From Candidatus Saccharimonadales bacterium (GTDB taxonomy: Bacteria; Patescibacteriota; Saccharimonadia; Saccharimonadales; Saccharimonadaceae), in contig JASLCP010000041.1 of NCBI GenBank assembly GCA_030151825.1, positions 1-12,246 on the forward strand: a DNA stretch of 12,246 nucleotides. The letters are read 5' to 3'. Every line of letters begins with the position of its first letter. Within the stretch, counting starts at the first letter, position 1. This document shows, piece after piece, positions 1 through 6,992 of this stretch. Both the position numbers and the translations under genes were made by a program. Below the pieces are notes generated by a model. The model saw only the letters and a list, made by a program, of their open reading frames with translations. It ran no database searches and was not told where the DNA came from.

Positions 1-38
1 GGTGTGTTTGTTATTTACAACGCTACATATAGCGTTTA

Positions 39-47
39 TGGTACAAT
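39..47 (+). promoter_or_regulatory. Extended -10 promoter, leaderless start
   Basis: TGG followed by TACAAT (42-47) forms an extended -10 element. The last base of the hexamer lies 6 nt before the ATG at 54, so the expected transcription start coincides with the A of the start codon. No -35 at normal spacing and no Shine-Dalgarno are seen, both of which fit an extended -10 leaderless promoter. Confidence 0.6.
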
Positions 48-53
48 ACCTGC

Positions 54-1061
54 ATGAATACTTTTGCCATTATCCGACGTGTCATTTGGGGTCTCCTATT
101 AAGCGGTTGTATTGTCATTGGCGGGTTCTATCTTGCCCTGTCACAAACAATACTAACAAAAGATGGCTTGCGAACAGTCGTCACCGAATCAAAGCTTGCC
201 GACACCGTGCGTGATGACGTCCTTCTGCCTCGTATTCTGCAAGCAACCCGTGGATCAACCTACGCCAGTCTGCTCGATGATACGACCGTCACCAAAGCGG
301 TCGAAACCGCTATTCCATCCGACCGTCTGAACAAAATGCTTGATCCGGCCGTCGACGCCACCTGGCGCTGGCTCAATAGCCAAGAGCCCGAGGTTCACTT
401 TTCAATTCCAGCCACATCACTATCAACCTCACTAGCGACAACACTCGATAAACAAGTTGCCGCAAAGGTCGCCAACCTGCCGGCTTGTACGCTACTAAGT
501 GCCTATCTCGACGCCGAAACTGGCCTGTGCCAGTCACGCCGCATCAATACCGAGGCGCTCACCGAAAAAATTCAACAGATCATCAAACAAGATGCCATGC
601 TCGACAATCAAAATGTTCTTACTCCCGAATCAACTGGTATCAAAGCCGCATTGAGCGGTTCGGCCAGCGACTTACCAAGCTACCTTAATATGCTCTACGC
701 ACTGTCGCTTGTCACAGCGGTAGCTGGCGGACTTATCACCCTGTGGCTTCTCGCCAAACATCGATTTGCAGGTATTATTACTATCGGTGGTGCCGGTATT
801 CTTGCCGGCATTAGTCTCTATATTGTCGGTATTGTTGCCACGACCCGCACCGGCACACTGTCTGACAATACACAACTACAATTAGTTGCGCGTAGTGCTA
901 TCACGCTATTAAATCAGACTATCAATCACTATGCGCTACTGGTTGCAGGCGCAGGTATCATCGTAGCTGCTATAGGTAGTATCGGCCTTTACTTCTGGAA
1001 AAAACATCACACCGATTATCAATCGGTGCATTTGTCTGACGCAAGCGATTTGCCTGCCTAA
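54..1061 (+). CDS. Four-helix membrane protein with large extracytoplasmic loop, unknown function
   Basis: A 335-residue membrane protein that I cannot assign to a named function. One hydrophobic helix at about residues 7-30 is followed by a roughly 180-residue soluble loop (31-213), then three helices at about 214-234, 238-262 and 294-316, and a short polar tail. The charged ends (RR at 8-9, KHR at 235-237, KKHH at 316-319) suggest that the loop lies outside the cytoplasm. The loop contains an LTKDGLRTVVTES segment, a TWRWLN motif near 103-108 and two cysteines (145 and 159) that could form a disulfide. The layout resembles a loosely defined group of actinobacterial and CPR conserved membrane proteins, but this is memory of pattern rather than a search. 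The ATG at 54 is chosen because an extended -10 box ends 6 nt upstream and there is no ribosome binding site. The gene stands alone and is followed by an opposing tRNA gene. Confidence 0.85.
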   Translation: MNTFAIIRRVIWGLLLSGCIVIGGFYLALSQTILTKDGLRTVVTESKLADTVRDDVLLPRILQATRGSTYASLLDDTTVTKAVETAIPSDRLNKMLDPAVDATWRWLNSQEPEVHFSIPATSLSTSLATTLDKQVAAKVANLPACTLLSAYLDAETGLCQSRRINTEALTEKIQQIIKQDAMLDNQNVLTPESTGIKAALSGSASDLPSYLNMLYALSLVTAVAGGLITLWLLAKHRFAGIITIGGAGILAGISLYIVGIVATTRTGTLSDNTQLQLVARSAITLLNQTINHYALLVAGAGIIVAAIGSIGLYFWKKHHTDYQSVHLSDASDLPA

Positions 1062-1070
1062 AAATCTATC

Positions 1071-1160
1071 TGGCGGAGAGACAGGGATTCGAACCCTGGG
1101 TGAGTTTGACCCCACACACGCGTTCCAGGCGTGCCAATTCAACCACTCTTGCACCTCTCC
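1071..1160 (-). tRNA. tRNA-Ser (anticodon GGA)
   Basis: The minus strand folds as a 90-nt class II tRNA. The acceptor stem is GGAGAGG with TCTCTCC, including one G-U pair. The anticodon stem CACGC/GCGTG encloses the loop CTGGAAC with anticodon GGA, which reads UCC and UCU serine codons. A long variable arm pairs GTGGG with CTCAC, as expected for tRNA-Ser. The T arm is CAGGG-TTCGAAT-CCCTG. The discriminator G and the CCA end are encoded. A short T run follows the 3' end on the minus strand (1061-1065) and overlaps the stop codon of the opposing membrane-protein gene. Confidence 0.97.
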
Positions 1161-1170
1161 ACTGCTAAAA

Positions 1171-1197
1171 AGTATAGCAGACTACTAAGTTGTACAA
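1171..1197 (-). promoter_or_regulatory. Promoter of tRNA-Ser
   Basis: On the minus strand an extended -10 TGC-TATACT (1171-1179) lies 10 nt before the first tRNA base. A TTGTAC element at 1192-1197 could serve as -35 but with a short 15-nt spacer, so the extended -10 probably does most of the work. The -10 overlaps a small inverted repeat, CTGCT (1162-1166) with AGCAG (1176-1180). Confidence 0.5.
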
Positions 1198-1215
1198 TTC
1201 ACGCCACGCTTACGG

Positions 1216-1245
1216 TTGCTATCCGTGCACAACTATCTCTATAAT
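1216..1245 (+). promoter_or_regulatory. Promoter of the ABC transporter operon
   Basis: TTGCTA (1216-1221), an 18-nt spacer and a perfect TATAAT (1240-1245). Only 9 nt separate the -10 from the ATG at 1255, so the mRNA would have a leader of about 0-3 nt. No Shine-Dalgarno fits in this space. Confidence 0.7.
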
Positions 1246-1254
1246 AGATAGTTA

Positions 1255-2115
1255 ATGAAGAAGTCTGATGCCATACCACCAGTCATTGCTCTTTCTGGCC
1301 TCACCAAGAGGTATGGCATTGGCGATGCCGAGCATACCGTGCTTGATGGTATTGATCTGACAATCAAAAAAGGTGAATTTATCGCCATTATGGGACCGAG
1401 TGGCTGCGGCAAAACAACACTGCTTAATATATTAGGTCTTTTGGATCGCAGTGACGGTGGCGATTACCAATTGGATGGCAAGTCAGTCAAGCGACTCAGC
1501 GGTGGCGCCCGCGCACGTATCCGCAGTGACCATGTTGGATTTGTCTTTCAAAACTTCAACCTCGTCCCCCGACTCAACGTCATCGAAAACGTCGCCCTCC
1601 CCCTCACCTACAAAGGCATGGGTAAAACCAAGCGTTTGCAAGCCGCCAGCAAAATGTTGACCACCTTTCACCTACAGGAGCGTGAATATTATATGCCATG
1701 GCAGCTCTCGGGCGGCCAAACGCAACGTGTCGCCATTGCGCGCGCCCTTGTTAACGATCCGTCCATCGTACTTGCCGATGAGCCGACTGGTAATCTTGAT
1801 AGCAAATCAAGTCATGTCATCATGGAAGAATTATCCGATATCCACAAACGTGGTAACACGATCATCATGGTGACACATAACCCCAGCCTAACGACATACG
1901 CCAGTCGCGTGATTACGATGCTCGACGGACGCATCGACACTGACACCAAAGATCCTCGTGCCCCAATCAACAAAATTGATACCACCAAAAAACCACTTAG
2001 CACAAATCTCAAAACAGCGACCAAAAAAGAATCTACCAAAAAGCCCAAAAAAGAATCGACTCGGCGCAAGCCCGCCCGCAGTAAAAAAGCAGTGAAAGAG
2101 AAGAAGGCGAAATAA
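1255..2115 (+). CDS. ABC transporter ATP-binding protein (LolD/MacB type) with lysine-rich tail
   Basis: This is the ATPase subunit that would drive the permease encoded 2 nt downstream. The nucleotide-binding domain covers about residues 8-228. It has Walker A GPSGCGKT (47-54), Q-loop Gln99, signature LSGGQ (151-155), Walker B IVLADEP with catalytic Glu176, D-loop around 180-182 and switch His208. Sequence style and neighbour place it in the LolD/MacB/FtsE group, which powers extrusion or mechanical work rather than solute import. Those proteins usually end near residue 220-235. This one continues for about 50 residues that are very rich in Lys, Ser, Thr and Pro, with the KKEST motif occurring twice, and probably disordered. 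The start is the near-leaderless ATG at 1255 behind a strong promoter. The substrate cannot be told from the sequence. Confidence 0.95.
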   Translation: MKKSDAIPPVIALSGLTKRYGIGDAEHTVLDGIDLTIKKGEFIAIMGPSGCGKTTLLNILGLLDRSDGGDYQLDGKSVKRLSGGARARIRSDHVGFVFQNFNLVPRLNVIENVALPLTYKGMGKTKRLQAASKMLTTFHLQEREYYMPWQLSGGQTQRVAIARALVNDPSIVLADEPTGNLDSKSSHVIMEELSDIHKRGNTIIMVTHNPSLTTYASRVITMLDGRIDTDTKDPRAPINKIDTTKKPLSTNLKTATKKESTKKPKKESTRRKPARSKKAVKEKKAK

Positions 2116-2117
2116 TC

Positions 2118-3353
2118 ATGCGACTATTACTGACTAACCATATATCGAACGCACTTGAATCACTCCGGTCAAATCGTATGCGCACGAGCCTCACTATGCT
2201 CGGTGTGATGATTGGCGTCGCTAGCATGACGTTGATTTTGTCACTCAGTGGCGGCGCTACCAAAGTCATCTCTGATCAAGTTGACGAACTCGGCGGTAAC
2301 ATCGCAGTTATTCGACCAGGCGCGCCCGTCGACATCAACCACATCGCATCAATTACTTCACCACTTAATACCGCCTACGCCACCAGTAGTCTCACCGAAG
2401 GCGATCTCGACAATATCCGTTCATTGCCTGACGTCAAATCTGTCGCTCCACTCATGACTATTGGCGGTAGCGTTCGTGCCGAAGATAACAACCCTACCAA
2501 TGCCGCTGTCATCGCAACCACTCCTGATTTTATCAATATCGCACAATTTCCTATTCTCGAAGGGCAATTCATCGACCCTGATACAAACATGGACACCGCC
2601 GTCGTTGGTTCGCAGCTATCTGTCGACCTCTTTGGCACCGACCAATCAATCGGCAAAATCTTTAAAATCCGTGGCCGCCCATTCACCGTCATCGGTATTC
2701 TTAAGCCTCTCAATCGCCCTATTAACTACAATAACGTCGATTTTGACCATACCGCTATCATCAATCTCGAAAGCGGTAAACAATTCAACCAAAACGTCGC
2801 CCAAATTCAACAAATCAATGTCCAAGCTGCCAACGCCCAAACGCTACCACGTGTCATGTCGACTATCAAACAAAAGATTGCCCAGGCCCATAACGGCGAA
2901 ACCGACGTCACCGTCCTCTCGGGCGACGACCTCTCTCGTCCATCTGGTCAATTCTTTTATGCCGTTGCCGCCACTATGACCGCCATCGCCGGTATCTCGT
3001 TAATTGTCGGAGGTATTGGCATCATGAACATTATGCTCGTCAGCGTTGCCGAACGCACCCGCGAGATTGGTATTCGTAAAGCTCTTGGTGCCAGCAACAG
3101 TCATATCGTCACTCAATTTTTGATTGAATCACTCGCTATGAGTGTTACTGGCGGTATCGGTGGGTATTTCGTCGGGTACCTCTTTGGATTCATCGTTAGT
3201 CGCAGTCTCCTCACCTTCGATCCTCTGTTTAACTGGGAAATCGCCCTCTCAGCATTCGGCATTTCAGTCATCGTCGGTACGCTCTTCGGCCTCTATCCGG
3301 CCATTCGCGCGGCCCGCAAAGATCCGATTGAAGCCTTACGCCAATATCACTAG
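2118..3353 (+). CDS. MacB/FtsX-family ABC transporter permease
   Basis: A 411-residue permease partner of the upstream ATPase, with its ATG 2 nt after that gene's stop and an AAGG ribosome site inside the upstream gene's end. Helix 1 (about 25-45) is followed by a roughly 230-residue extracytoplasmic MacB periplasmic-core-like domain (about 46-275). Three C-terminal helices lie near 281-307, 335-360 and 373-395. The cytoplasmic AERTREIGIRKALGAS segment (311-326) after helix 2 is the hallmark of the FtsX/MacB permease fold and contacts the ATPase. The C-terminus YPAIRAARKDPIEALR (393-408) is also typical. No MacA-like adaptor or TolC-like gene is nearby, as expected for a cell without an outer membrane. 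Such pairs export peptides, antibiotics or lipoproteins or act as mechanotransmitters; which applies here is unknown. Confidence 0.95.
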   Translation: MRLLLTNHISNALESLRSNRMRTSLTMLGVMIGVASMTLILSLSGGATKVISDQVDELGGNIAVIRPGAPVDINHIASITSPLNTAYATSSLTEGDLDNIRSLPDVKSVAPLMTIGGSVRAEDNNPTNAAVIATTPDFINIAQFPILEGQFIDPDTNMDTAVVGSQLSVDLFGTDQSIGKIFKIRGRPFTVIGILKPLNRPINYNNVDFDHTAIINLESGKQFNQNVAQIQQINVQAANAQTLPRVMSTIKQKIAQAHNGETDVTVLSGDDLSRPSGQFFYAVAATMTAIAGISLIVGGIGIMNIMLVSVAERTREIGIRKALGASNSHIVTQFLIESLAMSVTGGIGGYFVGYLFGFIVSRSLLTFDPLFNWEIALSAFGISVIVGTLFGLYPAIRAARKDPIEALRQYH

Positions 3354-3356
3354 CGA

Positions 3357-3371
3357 TTATTCTCAGAATAA
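3357..3371. repeat. 15-bp AT-rich perfect palindrome
   Basis: TTATTCT-C-AGAATAA has two 7-base arms around one central base. It starts 3 nt after the permease stop and ends 8 nt before the next -35 box. It lacks a following T run, so it is a poor intrinsic terminator. It could be an operator for the downstream promoter, but that is inference. Confidence 0.4.
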
Positions 3372-3379
3372 ATTAACTA

Positions 3380-3408
3380 TTGCAATAATATACCCTTTGT
3401 GATATAAT
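3380..3408 (+). promoter_or_regulatory. Strong promoter of the 152-residue protein gene
   Basis: TTGCAA (3380-3385), a 17-nt spacer and a perfect TATAAT (3403-3408). The predicted transcription start near 3415 gives a leader of about 52 nt. Confidence 0.75.
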
Positions 3409-3417
3409 AGCGACCAG

Positions 3418-3432
3418 CACGGAGATTCCGTG
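3418..3432 (+). promoter_or_regulatory. 5'-leader hairpin
   Basis: CACGGA-GAT-TCCGTG forms a perfect 6-bp stem with a 3-nt loop, placed within a few bases of the predicted mRNA 5' end. A hairpin in this position commonly protects mRNA from 5'-end decay. A strong AAAGGAGT ribosome site (3453-3460) follows, 7 nt from the ATG counting from GGAG. Confidence 0.45.
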
Positions 3433-3466
3433 AGTTCTGTTCAGCAAACTACAAAGGAGTAGTTGT

Positions 3467-3925
3467 ATGTCTCTGCCTGCCACCACCCCGGCAACCAAGT
3501 TCGACGGCAAGTTCGAGCAGGTCATCGCGTCCAAGATGCACAGGGCGGACCTCGTTCGTTTCTACATCGATGGTAATCGCGACCGAACACAGCCGCACTG
3601 GCTGATCGCACTCGACAGCACGATCCGCAACGACTGCCGGGACGACCAGCAGCTGATGCTGCACTGGGAGTTCAGCCGCAATGTCGATCGCTTCAGTCGA
3701 ATCATCGTCGAAATGTCGTTCACCAAGGACAACACTCGCGTCGTCCGACAGATCAACGGGCGCCGGCTCGGTGGTCCTGATGTCTACATCACTCCCGACG
3801 AGTGCAAGGTACGCATCGAAATCGGCGACAACAAGCAGATCTACCGGGTCTCGCTTGACGACCGCGAGGTCCAGCTTCGCTCCATCGTGCCCATGCTCCC
3901 CAAGGAGCTGTTCGAACAGTTCTAA
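3467..3925 (+). CDS. Unknown 152-residue soluble protein with divergent codon use
   Basis: I do not recognise this protein. It is soluble, with no signal peptide or membrane segment. It is rich in charged residues and in alternating hydrophobic stretches (about 27-35, 44-50, 62-70, 78-86, 104-109, 114-120, 124-130, 134-142) that suggest a mostly beta fold. The start is secure: ATG behind AAAGGAGT at ideal spacing. Codon use differs sharply from neighbours: all 7 lysines are AAG and all 8 glutamines CAG, while the adjacent permease uses CAA for 15 of 17 glutamines. The gene is an isolated transcription unit with its own strong promoter, 5' hairpin and terminator. This suggests either high expression or recent acquisition. 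Its function remains unknown. Confidence 0.85.
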   Translation: MSLPATTPATKFDGKFEQVIASKMHRADLVRFYIDGNRDRTQPHWLIALDSTIRNDCRDDQQLMLHWEFSRNVDRFSRIIVEMSFTKDNTRVVRQINGRRLGGPDVYITPDECKVRIEIGDNKQIYRVSLDDREVQLRSIVPMLPKELFEQF

Positions 3926-3940
3926 CTCACCCCGTGCTAC

Positions 3941-3980
3941 ACCCCGCCTTTACCACGTAAAGAGCGGGGTTAGCTCTTTT
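3941..3980 (+). terminator. Intrinsic terminator after the 152-residue protein gene
   Basis: A long hairpin pairs ACCCCGC-CTTTAC (3941-3953) with GTAAAG-(A)-GCGGGGT (3957-3970) around a CAC loop, with one bulged A. A T-rich stretch containing TTTT (3977-3980) follows. There is no T run on the minus-strand side, so it mainly serves the + gene in this convergent gap. Confidence 0.75.
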
Positions 3981-3987
3981 ATTGGGG

Positions 3988-5031
3988 TTATTTTGCCAGT
4001 TCTTTTTTGAGTTTTTCGATGAGTTCCACCGGCACCGGATCAACACCATTCAAGATAGCGACATAAATACTGACATAATCTGCCAAGATCGCGCCCCATA
4101 ACAGTTGTTCCAACAAGGTCTTCCCCTGCAAATCAATCACATGCGCTTTTGGCCGTTTACCGCTCAGCAACCGATCAGAGATCGCAAAGCGACGAAGTAC
4201 CTGTGGATGCTCGTGCGAGCTAATTAAATCAAAGATAACAAATGGTTTTTCAATTGGATGCGATGCCCAACCAATAAACTCATTATGATTAAATTCAGGA
4301 TATTGTGTACAAAATGCCACATTTTTGGCGTTTTCATTCCAGCTAATCTTCCATTTATATGCCAACGCACCAGTAAGCGGTCCACCATAAATAACAGGAG
4401 TTTTACCAGCTGCGAGCACTGCTAATTGCTTGGCCATATTCTTAGCTGTTGGCACCGCCGAATCCCATTCGGCCGATGCCGTTCGCAAAAAGTCAGCCAC
4501 ATTGGCAATATCGGTAAACACTGACCGTGAAATAATCTCAAAATTAGCTAGTAGCGACACTGTCGCCCGCAAATTATACAGCACCGCCATACGCGGCTGA
4601 ACACCCGCTGGCAACTTAACATGTGCAATTGTCTGGTGCTTTGCCACCTCAAGCAGATGTCCGCCGCTGGCAATCGCCGCTACCTGTGCGTCTCTATCGC
4701 GTGCTTGCTTGAGGCAGCTCAGCGTTTCCTCGGTGTTTCCCGAATAGCTACTGGCAATTACCAGTGTCTCGCTATCAACATATCCGGGTAAATCATATGA
4801 CTTAACAATTTCAAAAGGTATCTTTAACTGAGGCCCCAGCCAATCTTTGACGAGTTGCGCCGCTAGCGCTGATCCACCCATTCCGGTAAATACGACGCGT
4901 TTTAGCGAACGCCCATCATGATCACCGTCATGCACCTCAGCAGGAAATTGTACTTGTTGCCATTGTTCGCTTGCGACGGTCAATGCACCGTGTGGATCGC
5001 GTTGTTTGAGTATATTTGTATCATCTAGCAT
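3988..5031 (-). CDS. Bifunctional phosphoglucose/phosphomannose isomerase (SIS family)
   Basis: Predicted cytoplasmic enzyme interconverting glucose-6-phosphate or mannose-6-phosphate with fructose-6-phosphate, linking glycolysis/pentose phosphate flux with sugar-nucleotide supply. The 347 residues match the short bifunctional family rather than the roughly 550-residue classical PGI. The first SIS domain has GMGGSA (50-55) and the phosphosugar-binding SSYSGNTEE (94-102). A QPR motif follows at 145-147. The second half has WNENAK (231-236) and FNHNEFIGW (247-255). By family knowledge the Glu in the first and His249 in the second are catalytic candidates. The C-terminal helix region 307-347 is typical of the bact-PGI_C domain. 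The ATG at 5031 has no good Shine-Dalgarno. The gene is divergent from the small gene at 5109, and their promoter regions overlap; a minus-strand -10 TATCAT at 5055-5060 is possible but has no good -35. Confidence 0.93.
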   Translation of the reverse strand: MLDDTNILKQRDPHGALTVASEQWQQVQFPAEVHDGDHDGRSLKRVVFTGMGGSALAAQLVKDWLGPQLKIPFEIVKSYDLPGYVDSETLVIASSYSGNTEETLSCLKQARDRDAQVAAIASGGHLLEVAKHQTIAHVKLPAGVQPRMAVLYNLRATVSLLANFEIISRSVFTDIANVADFLRTASAEWDSAVPTAKNMAKQLAVLAAGKTPVIYGGPLTGALAYKWKISWNENAKNVAFCTQYPEFNHNEFIGWASHPIEKPFVIFDLISSHEHPQVLRRFAISDRLLSGKRPKAHVIDLQGKTLLEQLLWGAILADYVSIYVAILNGVDPVPVELIEKLKKELAK

Positions 5032-5034
5032 AAT

Positions 5035-5064
5035 TTGTCATTTCTTCTCTATCTATGATACACT
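5035..5064 (+). promoter_or_regulatory. Promoter of the Ala/Pro-linker protein gene
   Basis: TTGTCA (5035-5040), an 18-nt spacer and an extended -10 TGA-TACACT (5056-5064). The predicted start is near 5071, giving a leader of about 38 nt. The element begins 4 nt from the first base of the divergent isomerase gene and overlaps that gene's possible -10. A second candidate -10, TATAAA (5092-5097), would give a very short leader. Confidence 0.55.
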
Positions 5065-5108
5065 TTTTAGTAACAAAGCATAAGGGTAATTTATAAAACG
5101 AGGTGGGC

Positions 5109-5567
5109 ATGACACAGGATTCAGTAGCACAAACCGACAATAAAGATGATCAAGAACTCGCGAAAGCGTTGGCCGGGCTTGATACCGCTACTGCACCCGC
5201 AGTTGACCTTTCATTCGAAGAGACACCGGCTACGGCATCACCATTTGGTACCCCTGTGCCTCCAGCTCCCGTCGCTACTCCGGCTCCGGCGCCTGCCCCT
5301 AAAGCGCCCGCTGCTCCGGCTGGCGACCAACCTCTCGAAACCATCAAAAAGGACGCACTCAACGAACTCCGCCCACTCGTCGACAAACTGACTGTTCCAC
5401 CAGAGGAAAAGTTCGATACCTACCTCCTTTTACTGCGATCAACTGATGACACTACCCTCATCGCTCCCGCCCATGAGGCCGCCAAAGCCATCCCTGACGA
5501 AGCGCGCCGCGCTCAAGCCCTCCTTGACGTCATTAAAGAAATCGACTTTTTGACTAACAAAAAATAA
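5109..5567 (+). CDS. Small protein with Ala/Pro-rich linker and helical C-terminal domain, unknown function
   Basis: A 152-residue soluble protein that I cannot name. An acidic N-terminal segment (about 1-45) leads to a low-complexity Ala/Pro stretch (about 46-74) that should be extended and flexible. A helical domain follows (about 75-150) with the conserved-looking segments EEKFDTYLLLLRSTDD and AQALLDVIKEIDFL. I recall similar C-terminal sequences in other Saccharibacteria hypothetical proteins, but could not search. The layout suggests a folded interaction module tethered by a linker. The ATG at 5109 is preferred over the in-frame GTG at 5103 because GAGGTG (5100-5105), which contains that GTG, is the only plausible ribosome site. 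The gene is monocistronic, with a promoter shared back-to-back with the isomerase gene and a strong terminator. Confidence 0.85.
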   Translation: MTQDSVAQTDNKDDQELAKALAGLDTATAPAVDLSFEETPATASPFGTPVPPAPVATPAPAPAPKAPAAPAGDQPLETIKKDALNELRPLVDKLTVPPEEKFDTYLLLLRSTDDTTLIAPAHEAAKAIPDEARRAQALLDVIKEIDFLTNKK

Positions 5568-5576
5568 CATCCGTAT

Positions 5577-5617
5577 ATAAACAAAACGACCTGCATTCAC
5601 AGGTCGTTTTGTTTATT
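5577..5617. terminator. Bidirectional intrinsic terminator
   Basis: A perfect stem of about 17 bp (5577-5593 with 5600-5616) encloses a 6-nt loop. The core is CGACCTG/CAGGTCG, flanked by A-rich and T-rich arms, so a T tract follows the hairpin on both strands. It lies between convergent genes ending at 5567 (+) and 5629 (-) and should terminate both. Confidence 0.92.
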
Positions 5618-5628
5618 CTCGGAGGCGC

Positions 5629-6951
5629 TTATTTCTTTAGCGTACCGTCAGTTTTCTTGGCAACATCAGCTGGTTTTGTCGCATCGGTCTTCTCTACTGT
5701 CGCACCATGAGGATTTTGTACAGTGTTCAACAATTCCTTCAGTTCGCGGCGGCTCTTGAAGTAGTAAACTACTCCGAAGGTGATAGCGGCGATACCGATA
5801 AAGGCAGCGATCACTTCGGCTGGACCAGTAGTCGGCAAAGCCTCAGGAGCGACTTCACAGTTCTCGCTCCCCACCGTGACACTCGCCGTATCTTCACGTG
5901 CACCGTTATTGGTCGTTACTGCGGCACGGTTTGTCAGGACATTACAGTCATCGCCCTCTACCGTCGCACTAAATACGAGATAGGCAGCCGCACCTGGGGC
6001 ATATGATCCAACGTTCATACCACCGGCATTCATCTCGTCACCAAGTACTTTACCGTTTGGATTGTTACCGTTCGTTAGTTTGGTCGAACCGTTAACGTAG
6101 TTCACACCCTTTGGCAATTCATCTTTGAAAGTGACGTTTGTTTGTTCAACATTTCCGGTATTTTTGTAGGTCAACAAGTAATCGACTTTATCACCAGGTT
6201 TTGCCGCGATACTATCTTTCCATTCTTTCGTGCCGTTCAAACGAACGTCTTTTTTGAAGGTAAAGTTTGGCTGAGTCGTTACGACACGGAAGGTGATGTA
6301 GCCGGCGTAATCGTTACAGCCAGGCAGTGTGCCATCAAGGGCATCATAGCCGAGCTTGACACCACCATTACCCAAAATCGTATCCGGCATGGTCTGTCCA
6401 TTGGTTTTGCCAAAGTTATGGATAGTCGTCGAACCTGGCACGTAGCGCATCGCGATATCACTACCAGTATTATTTTTGAACGTGATGTCATCGTAGACAC
6501 TGGTTGGCTTGGCGTTCGATGCACCAACATAGGCCGCCGCTTTGGTTGCCGAGCCGTTCGGTACAACCGCTGTAACTTCTGCGCGAGCATACGCATCATG
6601 GGCGATTCCCTGGCCGCTGGCGTTATAGTTTGATGCTGCGTTATTGTGGTAGTACACATACACAACATATTCTTTGCCGCCGGTGACATTGATTTCGTCA
6701 GCGTAGGTTTCGTTGCGTGCATCTTTCTCACGCACCTGCATAAAGTTGCGTTCATCGCCATGCGCGGGATTGTTGGTGATCGAGTTAAAGGTGACGTAAG
6801 TCGCTGGTGTTTCGATCGTAAATGTCTGACGAGCTGGCCCCCAGGCAAAAGCCGAAATTGGGATAACCAGCACCGCAATCAGAGCGATGGCTAGTGTGAC
6901 AAGGGTTTTGTTGCTGATTTTTTGTGTGAATGTTGTGAGTAAGGTGCGCAT
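5629..6951 (-). CDS. LPXTG-type surface protein with DUF11-like domain
   Basis: A 440-residue secreted, probably wall-anchored protein. The N-terminus has a basic region, a hydrophobic helix (about 17-36) and a signal peptidase site AFA|W at 36/37. The mature part has two beta-rich regions: residues about 40-230, unassigned, and about 232-360, which resembles DUF11 (KPGDKVDYLLTYKNTGN, then DELPKGV, then a VGSYAPG stretch). Cysteine pairs 212/336 and 365 could form disulfides. The sorting signal is LPTTG (372-376), a helix (about 379-397) and SRR (400-402). A roughly 40-residue Lys/Thr-rich tail follows, much longer than the few basic residues usual after a sortase signal. An AGGA ribosome site (6961-6964, minus strand) lies 9 nt from the ATG. 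The gene sits 41 nt after the 591-residue protein gene, with no terminator between, so the two are likely co-transcribed. No sortase is in the window. Confidence 0.9.
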   Translation of the reverse strand: MRTLLTTFTQKISNKTLVTLAIALIAVLVIPISAFAWGPARQTFTIETPATYVTFNSITNNPAHGDERNFMQVREKDARNETYADEINVTGGKEYVVYVYYHNNAASNYNASGQGIAHDAYARAEVTAVVPNGSATKAAAYVGASNAKPTSVYDDITFKNNTGSDIAMRYVPGSTTIHNFGKTNGQTMPDTILGNGGVKLGYDALDGTLPGCNDYAGYITFRVVTTQPNFTFKKDVRLNGTKEWKDSIAAKPGDKVDYLLTYKNTGNVEQTNVTFKDELPKGVNYVNGSTKLTNGNNPNGKVLGDEMNAGGMNVGSYAPGAAAYLVFSATVEGDDCNVLTNRAAVTTNNGAREDTASVTVGSENCEVAPEALPTTGPAEVIAAFIGIAAITFGVVYYFKSRRELKELLNTVQNPHGATVEKTDATKPADVAKKTDGTLKK

Positions 6952-6992
6952 AGCTTTCTTTCCTATGTTGTTATGTTATTACAAACGAATGG

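Noticed and set aside
936..1154. A 72-codon minus-strand open frame over the tRNA
   Set aside because: It is the chance translation of tRNA-Ser and the antisense of the membrane protein gene.
5103..5108. GTG start for the linker protein
   Set aside because: This GTG is part of the GAGGTG ribosome site and has no good site of its own.
6142..6633. A 163-codon plus-strand frame opposite the LPTTG protein gene
   Set aside because: Antisense shadow of a well-supported gene; no promoter or ribosome site.
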